This document shows positions 57,116-64,000 of a stretch of 64,000 bases of DNA, in pieces. Every line of letters begins with the position of its first letter. Positions within the stretch are counted from its first letter, which is position 1. A program made the translations under genes and the position numbers. Source of the DNA: Trifolium pratense (Eukaryota > Streptophyta > Magnoliopsida > Fabales > Fabaceae). Under the pieces are notes generated by a model, which ran no database searches, had not been told where the DNA came from, and was given only the letters and a program-made list of their open reading frames with translations. Location of the stretch: positions 39,858,338 through 39,922,337 of the forward strand of contig NC_060059.1 in the NCBI RefSeq assembly GCF_020283565.1, in the 5' to 3' direction.

Positions 57116-58021
57116 GCCATTGAGTTTTGTTTTTAGAATAAAATATAAATAAAACAAATCTTTGTAAAATTTTCATTAAAGAAGGGACGAAATTAATTTT
57201 AATTTTAATTTTTTTAAAATGTATATTATTAATTTTTTTACCAAATTTATAAGTGTATATTTATAGTTATTTTTTATGTTATATTCCTTCTAAATAAAAT
57301 ATACAAAAATGAATTAAAAGTTAAATTTAAATGTATTAAGTCCAAATTTTTTCGTCAAAAAAAAAAGTGTATGTAAACAAAGACATAAGTATTGATGATT
57401 TTGTCTGATTCTTTACACTTTGTCAACTTCGTTGATGATTCATTAATTATATTTAACTCATACAAACTTTTGAATGGAGAAACAAATAAGCTCAAAAGAA
57501 GAAAAACAGAAAATTCAATATTTAAATGTGTATTTGTGAAAACGGAAAAGTAAATTTTTGACCTGTGAAACACATCTCATAAAGAGCAATGACATTTATT
57601 TGTAATTTATGTTTGATTAATTTCAAACATGATTTTCAACTCAATTGTAACCAATCTGTTTAACAAAATCAATTAGTATTTAAATGTAATTTGTGAACCT
57701 TATGGCTAAATCAATTCTAGCTACTCAATTGGAAAGTTAAAAACCATTGCTTCTCTAACACACAACACAACTCACTTGAAAGATGGACAGAAAAAAAAGT
57801 CTCAATATGAAATTGAAAGACAAAGTGAACTAATTCAATGCCTTGGAAATTGTTAAATCCCCTTCAAGAAATATTCCAGGATTTATGTGTAGTGTTAAGA
57901 CTAGAGGATCCCACAAATTTACCGTCTTGTTATGATGTAATCCGGATTACAAACATTCGTCCAAAAGAGAACAGTCAATTTATACACCAAGAAATTATTC
58001 ATATATCAAATTAGTTTCTCT
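57116..58021. other. Intergenic sequence, no gene recognised
   Basis: AT-rich. The last 150-200 bases are likely the 3' UTR of the minus-strand DUF866 gene. Confidence 0.4.
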
Positions 58022-61000
58022 TTACTTCACCACATCAAAAGTAGCACGAAGATTTGATATCATGACTGGACACTCTCCCTTTTCATCATATTCGGTAAAA
58101 TCTCCGCTTGACAGATCAACATTCTCAAACTTTGTTCCCTCCAGCTACAAAATACAACTTGCATTAACAAAAAAATAACAAACTGAAAAATTCATAACGC
58201 CTCAAAAAGGTTGAAGCAAGTGCATCAAAATTGAACATGGAAATCGGGTGAATATACCTAAAATTTAGAGGATAGATCATAGACAAAAGGATGGGTGAAG
58301 AAATATAGGAAGAAAGTATTATACAAATTACATGTAAAAGAAGAAAGTTGATACCTAAAGCTAAAAAATAGAGGTTTTCAAACAAGGAAAATCATCTAGT
58401 AAAACTATAGCATGAAACTTGATTCAAGAGGGCAGAAAGAGGGACTTCATATCTGGCAAAATCTAATAATAATTTAGACTTGAAAATTGTGAACAATGTG
58501 ATTATTGGCTTAATTTCTGAGACTAGAGTAGAAAACTTTGAAGACTGAAGAGTTCTGTAGGTTAACTTTTCAGACAGAATTGGTACCACGGAGAACATAT
58601 ATGTGACATCTAACTGCAACAATTACTGAATAAAAGCAAAGAAAACATACAATAGAGAATACTACCAATTTATGATATCCAGTTTATATCTATCAAAAAT
58701 ATGTTGCCAAAAGTAATGAAAACATCAACAATAAGTAACTCACCGACTCAACTTTCCATCCAGTGCTGAATATAAAATCTATCGGCTCATATCCCCTGCA
58801 GTCAAATAACATCAGTGGGGAAAACTTCCCTGATTCACTTGTTTCATTGGTGAGTGGTTTTCCTCTGCCTGGGATCATAGTTACAGTGCTCTCCCTGGAA
58901 CAAAACTTGCACTGCATTCCAAATAAAGGACGTAAACCACCACCAATAGATACATACAGATTAAAGAATACCACACCCACGTGGCCACATGAATTAAAAT
59001 AATACTTTTCATTTATTTAGAGTTATAGTAATTAATGTCTAGTTTAGTCAAATTAACTACAACAAAATTCAGAATGAATAACACAATGGGATCAATCCCC
59101 ATATAGTTAACTGAATAACCACAAAGGAGTTAACTTCCTAACAATTTTTGTTAACTCACTATCAACTTTTTAACTAACTAACTAACTGTAGTTATTTTGA
59201 CTAAACTAGATTTTAATTACTAACTCTAAAATTCTGCAGCAGAATGTTAGAATTGGTAACTCATAACTCAATCTACGTTTTTTGAAGGGAAAAAATTAGA
59301 GTGAAAAGCATCATTTGGTTAACTAAACCTAAGTAATTTTCCACTGAATGGGAATAGTTTAATTGATGAAGCCCTCGAGGAACAAAGCATTACAATGAGA
59401 CAGGTTATAAGAGAAGAGAAGATAGCAGTTACAGGTGGCAGGTACTGACAGTTCCAGCCTTTGACAGAATTAGAGTCTGTCCTCTCTCCCAAACCACCTT
59501 ATCATCAAATCAACTGTTCCACTTCCATCCCTTTAACTACCATCTCTTATTCTATTTATTTAGTTACAAAACAATAGCATAAACAATCTAACTAGGCAGG
59601 CTCATCTTTATTGGGCCTGTGCCTCACACAATTAGAAGCCTACTGCCATGTGCCTCCAAACTTGGGCTTATTGTTGGGTAACAATTTAAAGCTAGAATCA
59701 GTAGTTAAATGGGAAGCTCTCTGAATGCACATGTTGCTATATGATCCAGTTAAGAGAAGATAATAAAATGTAAATACAGGTAAAGATTTACAGATAGAAA
59801 CACTAGTTAACTGAAATCTCTAAGTCAAAAATGTAAACCATGAACTTAGCATCTAAAGGTAACAGCCCACTTTGAATAAGGCTGTGTTTGGGTAAACAAC
59901 TTAATTTGGAGCTTATAGCATAAACGGTTGTCATATAAATGTTTATGTATAAGATATTTCTATAACAAAAGATAAAATAAAGTCAAACTGCTTTCGTATA
60001 AGTTATAAGTTGTTTTCATAAGCTATCCTAGAGTGCTCATGGAAATAAGCTACAAACAGTTTATGAACATGTCCACTCATGCCATAAGCCGCTACCATAA
60101 GTGTTTATGACAATAGATAAACTCAAATAAGTCAATCCAAACAAACCCCTTATCAACTAAAATAAGTATTTGATTCTCCACAAACAAGAAAAACCCTTAA
60201 TAAATTTACAGCAGCTTATGGAGAAGTCAGACAATCCTGAAAAGGTACAAACGCTAATTTCAACTTATACAGAAATGAATGCTAAGAGTCATAGCAACTT
60301 AACAAGATTACTACAACTTTTCCTTTACCCTTACTATAAGTACTTGCTGAAAAGAAAAAGCAAATAAAAAATCTCTGTTTTGATTGACTTCTTTGAGCTT
60401 ATCAATTGGCATAATCCCTTGTAAGACTACTTTAGAGAGCATATTGAAACAATTAACGACATATACATAAGCTGTTTTCATCTTATTTTCATAAGCTCTC
60501 TAAGATAGATTACTAAAACAACTGATAACTTATATGAAAACAACTTGTCTATAACTTACACATAAACAGTTATATAATAAGCGCTTATGTTATAAGCTCT
60601 TTATCGAAATTAGACCACCACATCGATGTGATAATTTTGAGGCATAATAATAAACGGTTATTATTCTAATTTAAACTCGTAAACTCGCAATTGATCCATT
60701 TATGCAACTTAACTGTTTGATGAAATGCGGAAGTGAAGATTATATTACCTTTTGAACAAGATGAGTAGTGCCCCTACCAGCTGGGAGAGGAACGGTGTCG
60801 TTTAAAGACACACAAGTTTCTTTTTGGCTAACTTCACCGCATCTTCCACATTTCAACTATGATAAGATCAGAATCAAAAAGAAATTAATAGTAGTAATAA
60901 GGAAATTAAGAAGAAAAAAAAAGCATGTTGAAGAAAATAGTAGTAAGTACCTTGAAGAAATAGGAGAAATTGGGGTCATCGACGCCACCTTGAGGTTGAA

Positions 61001-61052
61001 GATTGGTCAAATTCTCAAGCTCACCGCTGATCATAAGCAAGTAGTTCACCAT
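58022..61052 (-). CDS. DUF866 / UPF0587 family CXXC zinc-binding protein (C1orf123-like), 166 aa
   Basis: Four exons on the minus strand join in frame with GT-AG sites: 60951-61052 (34 codons), 60749-60856 (36), 58744-58911 (56), 58022-58144 (40 plus stop). The first exon starts MVNYLLMISGELENLTNL. Two zinc-ligand pairs are visible: CGRC in exon 2 (residues 37-40) and CKFC at the start of exon 3 (residues 71-74), each opening a half of the beta-sandwich fold known for the human relative. Other signatures are SRESTVTMIPGRGKPL, FDCRGYEPIDF and the C-terminal GDFTEYDEKGECPVMISNL. Length is normal for the family. The protein is conserved in eukaryotes and predicted cytosolic; its cellular role is not established. 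Intron 2 (1.8 kb) contains MITEs. Confidence 0.95.
59021..59228. mobile_element. Inverted-repeat MITE in DUF866 intron 2
   Basis: Left arm agttatagtaattaatgtctagtttagtcaaa... and right arm ...ttttgactaaactagattttaattactaact are reverse complements with few mismatches over about 38 bp. Between them is a (taac)n-like stretch. Superfamily unassigned. Confidence 0.75.
59879..60150. mobile_element. PIF/Harbinger-like MITE in DUF866 intron 2 (relative of 54023-54708)
   Basis: The left end ggctgtgtttgggtaaacaa and right end caatccaaacaaacccc pair imperfectly. The body shares long similar stretches with the 54-kb element (gagcttatagcataa; catataa(a/g)tgtttatgta; tttctataacaaaagataaa). No transposase. 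Confidence 0.75.
60470..60605. repeat. Partial MITE copy of the same family
   Basis: 'aagctgttttcat...ttcataagctctctaaga' and 'aagcgcttatgttataagctct' repeat motifs of the element at 59879-60150, partly in the opposite orientation. It is truncated. Confidence 0.55.
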
Positions 61053-61474
61053 TTTCTGTTTGCGTCAAACTCACTCGATCTCTCTCTCTCTACTTATTGT
61101 TGTAATTGTAACTGAATTAGAAATTGGAATTTGGATGGATGGATGGTTCTAGAAGGAATATAGACAAAAGATGTAGCGGTGAGTTTGTTTATCACAGATT
61201 CACAGACCAGGTTTGAGTGCCGTTGGTGATTTTGACTGCACTGGATTCAATTGCATCTGAGCCGTGCAATACCAAATCAAACATCAGATTTAAGTTTCAA
61301 TTTTATATTTAAAAAATTAGGCAAAATCTGACCTTAAAATATTAACCGTCCGATCATGATCGGACGGTCGTTATACACTGACTGCGTGCAGTTTGACTGC
61401 ACCGAATCCATTTCCCATAATATTAATACCAAATGAAATTTTTGTTCTCATCAATCATTATAAACTTATACACA

Positions 61475-61557
61475 AATGAGATAGTCGGATTCGAACCTCA
61501 CACTTGATCTAATAATTTTAATATTTTTTTATCGATTGAGTTAGGATTTGTGGACGT
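61475..61557 (-). repeat. Older tRNA-like repeat, minus orientation, target of a later SINE
   Basis: On the minus strand a B-box-like gaggttcgaatccg and an A-box-like taactcaatcgataa are present. The same repeat type occurs at 41330-41405. Its right end, ggatttgtggacgt, has been duplicated by insertion of the adjacent SINE. Confidence 0.55.
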
Positions 61558-61649
61558 AAGCCACTAGGTTTGGTCTAGTGGTAAAGGGTTTGGGTAGTAT
61601 GTTATAGGTCATAGGTTCGATTCCCATTCATTGTAAACAAAAAAAAAAA
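61558..61649 (+). mobile_element. Full-length tRNA-derived SINE with target duplication
   Basis: The 92-bp body has a good A box (tggtctagtgg), a good B box (ggttcgattcc), the ending 'cattcattgtaaac' and an A-run. The perfect 14-bp target duplication ggatttgtggacgt lies at 61544-61557 and 61650-61663. It is transcribed by RNA polymerase III and mobilised by LINE machinery (family knowledge). It is the best-preserved member of the family also seen at 1-67 and 15945-16018. Confidence 0.9.
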
Positions 61650-61663
61650 GGATTTGTGGACGT

Positions 61664-62336
61664 GATAAATTATTATTACGTCCACAAATTCCTATATCAC
61701 TCATTGCCAATTTAGTCATTAAAATACACTCAATCCCTATATTTCTAGGAAGAAATTGATAATTTACTTAAAAATTATAATTTTTTAATTTCATTATTAG
61801 AAAATTTAAAAATATTGATCATATATAACATTGTTCATGAATTAAATAGTCAAACTATACATAGATAAAATTCAACTCTTTTAATCAGCAAATTCAAATT
61901 TAGCTTATTTAGATCATGAATCAAGTTTGAAGAATCAATAAGGAAGTGATGTGAAACCCTAACATTAGAGACATAGACTTCGTCTTCTCTCTACCTTCCT
62001 CTTTTATGGATCATCGTGTTATGCGTCTAAACTTTTATTTTTAATCCTTTAACTTTTTTCTCTAATTTATATTTTCGGATGGTAAGGTGGCTGATAAATG
62101 AAGCATGCATTTGCTTGTTGGATGGTAACTCATGCAGACATCGCTAGCTAACTTATAGTTAAGCAATATACATAAATAGTTCATGTTACCAATAAATCAC
62201 ATGTATGATGTATCATATTATATATAGATTTCATTGTCTTCCATTCAATTAAGCTATGTGAATCTACCATTTTGTGTCTAAGAATTCACTACCAATAATA
62301 ATAATAATGAGCTGTTACATATTTATATAAGTTAGA
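61664..62336. other. Intergenic sequence, upstream of the neprosin-like relic
   Basis: AT-rich, no other gene seen. 'attacgtccacaaattcc' (61676 on) is an inverted echo of the duplicated target sequence. (aat)n repeat near 62293-62308. 'tatttatataagtt' (62319-62332) may be a relic TATA region for the following exon. Confidence 0.4.
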
Positions 62337-63569
62337 ATGGGATCCAAAGTAATAGTAATATTCATTATTCTCTTGGTGCTGCCAATTTCAGTTTATGGTA
62401 CTAACAATGATGGCTCGTTCTCTAAACAGAAGATTTTGGAAGTTGATGAGAGATAATTACAGCATCTTAGAAAACATTCACTAAAAACCATTGAGGTATT
62501 AGTGAATGTTTGTAGAGTGAAGATGGGGATATTATTGATTGCATCGACGTTAAACATCAGCCTGCCTTTGATCATCCTGCCTCGAAAAATCACAAAATTC
62601 AGGTGAATGTTCGTAACATAAATTATTTTACGTTCAATTCGATCACTTTTAACTTCAACCAATTCATTCAAAATTAAATTTCGTCACTTCAACACTAAAC
62701 ACACATGTACACAACTACAATATTGATTTCATTATGCCAACTCACTATTCTTTGAATATGCATAAAATAAAATATGTAATCAGATGGCTCCAAGTTACAG
62801 TTCTGCTATGGAGGAGACACAAGAAGTTACCAGAACTAGAAGTCAAACCAAGAGTGCTATGACGAAGCAAAGGGATGAAGAGACATATGTGAAATTACCT
62901 TCCCAACAAGTATGGCAAAAAAGTGGAAGTTGTCCAAAGGATATACAGTACCTGTTCGACAAATACGAAAGAGACAACTTCTCAAGGCTCACTCGATTGA
63001 TGAATATGGAAGGAAGAAACCAAGCATCTCAAACAGACAAGTCAGTGATAAGTTGCATCAAAATGTTGATTCCTTTGTACAACAACAAAATCACTCCGTA
63101 AGTTTCTGCAATATGTTAATTAGATCAATTGATTCGTATTCTAACTTTAGTAAATTTAATTCAAAATGTATACTTGAAATGAGTCATGTGATCTTTATCT
63201 AATACTAATGTTTGAGCATTACGAAACAAACTTAAGCATGTTTTGCTTGTGGTTGAAGCAACAAACTGTTGTGCTTAAGTTGCTGATTTGATATTTATGT
63301 GAACCAGAAGGCGATATTATTTGCATATGGATACAGCTACATAGGAGGTAAAGGAGAAATTCTAGTTTGCAATCCTTTTGTTGAAAAGGATGACGAATAC
63401 AGCACTGCGCAGGTCTCTCTCATAAATGGATCTTACGGTGATTATGAACTTGTTGAATCTGGATGGGCGGTAAGAAGTAACTGTCTCATATTATTTGTCA
63501 TTTTAGATTATCAATGAAGTATTAATCATTTTTTCACTAATAAACTTGCTACAGGTCAATCCCAGTCTC
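62337..63569 (+). pseudogene. Broken neprosin-type (DUF239/DUF4409) gene
   Basis: Exon-like pieces with preserved splice signals: 62337-62602, 62784-63097, 63308-63469 and the start of 63555 on. The first encodes a signal peptide (MGSKVIVIFIILLVLPISVYG) and the neprosin activation-peptide hallmarks ([21 protein letters not shown] and HQPAFDHP). The third resembles the neprosin catalytic-domain start (AILFAYGYSYIGG..EILVCNPFVE...LVESGW) and the fourth begins VNPSL. It is disabled by an in-frame TAA after 'VDER' (62454-62456), an extra 20-nt segment near 62495-62514 that shifts frame before the DGDIIDC block, and a one-base frame change near 62940 in exon 2. The rest of the catalytic domain is missing, replaced by F-box-like sequence. 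Confidence 0.8.
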
Positions 63570-63989
63570 GTAGACGTGATTGATAATATCTCTGTTCATC
63601 TTCCCTCCCTTAAGACCCTTCGTTTGTATTCTGTAGGGTTCAAAAGTAAACGGAATTTTAACAACCTTGTTTATGGATGTCCCGTTTTGGAACACTTGCT
63701 TGCTCCTCACGTTTACTATATGCATACGGAACAAGTTGAAGGCAGCATTACTGTTAGTACCGAAGAAGAGTTTAAATCCTTATCCAAGTTGACCACAGCC
63801 GATATAAATGCATTTGATGTTCCCTCCAGAGCAATTTCTAACGTCAAGATTTTAAGATTATGGGTAATTAAGTTACCGATTTTGATTAAGTATTTTAAGT
63901 GGCAGAGTGACCTTGTTGCCACATCCATTGAGATTCAGTCTTTGTCGCTTCGATTATTGATACTTACATTCAATTTCATTTGTACATAA
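63570..63989 (+). pseudogene. FBD/LRR F-box-like fragment fused to the neprosin relic
   Basis: The frame entering from VNPSL continues as VDVIDNISVHLPSLKTLRLY, then KRNFNNLVYGCPVLEHLLA, SITVSTEEEFKSLSKL and AISNVKILRLW. The 'LPSLKTLxL' and 'NLxxGCPVLExL' blocks are typical of the leucine-rich part of plant F-box/FBD proteins. No F-box motif or complete FBD is present in the window; the frame stops at TAA 63987-63989, close to the window edge, and may instead continue through an intron. Fragment of a gene, possibly a true chimera or a pseudogene junction. Confidence 0.7.
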
Positions 63990-64000
63990 TGTAACTTGTT

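Noticed and set aside
61558..61649. A functional tRNA gene, suggested by good A and B boxes
   Set aside because: No cloverleaf or anticodon stem can be formed. Poly-A tail and target duplication show it is a SINE. The same applies to 1-67, 15945-16018, 21487-21690 and the modules inside the hAT-like MITEs.
62495..62514. A 20-nt intron (gt...ag) in the neprosin-like first exon
   Set aside because: It is far shorter than any functional plant intron. Treated as an insertion or duplication that breaks the frame.

Overview
The window is a stretch of plant nuclear chromosome, most likely from a papilionoid legume of the Medicago/Trifolium/Vicia type. The evidence is AT-rich DNA, spliced genes with GT-AG introns, plant-only gene families (arabinogalactan peptide, DUF1639, neprosin-like, FBD/LRR F-box-like), LTR retrotransposons with plant initiator-Met-type primer sites, and many MITEs and tRNA-derived SINEs. 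The species assignment is inference. There is no bacterial, viral or organellar gene set and no CRISPR array.

Layout. 0.3-2.4 kb: a short, recent LTR element with identical 159-bp LTRs and a CATAA target duplication, chimeric with a TRIM element. 3.2-7.4 kb (+): a complete nine-exon legumain/vacuolar processing enzyme gene of 492 aa, with a foldback element in intron 1. 9.8-18.7 kb (+): a four-coding-exon DUF1639 gene of 296 aa with long introns. 21.5-33.4 kb: a SINE, then a decayed RNase H-like (LINE-type) reading frame split by an intact 8,975-bp Ty3/gypsy element. That element has 2,243-bp LTRs, a single 1,458-aa polyprotein and a GATGC target duplication. A second RNase H-type relic follows, split by a 723-bp hAT-like MITE. 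34-46 kb is mostly gene-poor and MITE-rich (Stowaway, PIF/Harbinger-like and hAT-like elements, and two small foldback families). It contains one small gene, a 62-aa arabinogalactan peptide (-) at 40 kb. 46.7-56.2 kb (-): a two-exon GT14-like glycosyltransferase gene of 376 aa whose 8.3-kb intron carries a recent Ty1/copia element (identical 148-bp LTRs, CAAGT target duplication) and a MITE that itself contains a LINE-tail-like insertion. 58.0-61.1 kb (-): a four-exon DUF866/CXXC zinc-binding protein gene of 166 aa with MITEs in an intron. 61.5-61.7 kb: a SINE with a 14-bp target duplication inside an older tRNA-like repeat. 62.3-64.0 kb (+): a broken neprosin-type gene whose last exon runs into FBD/LRR F-box-like sequence.

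The five intact genes are unrelated housekeeping or secretory genes and do not form a pathway. The main theme is repeat biology: nested insertions, chimeric elements, MITEs carrying an apparent internal Pol III promoter module, and gene relics joined to other sequences. Exon boundaries were deduced by hand from reading-frame continuity, splice consensus and family knowledge. No alignment or transcript data were available.
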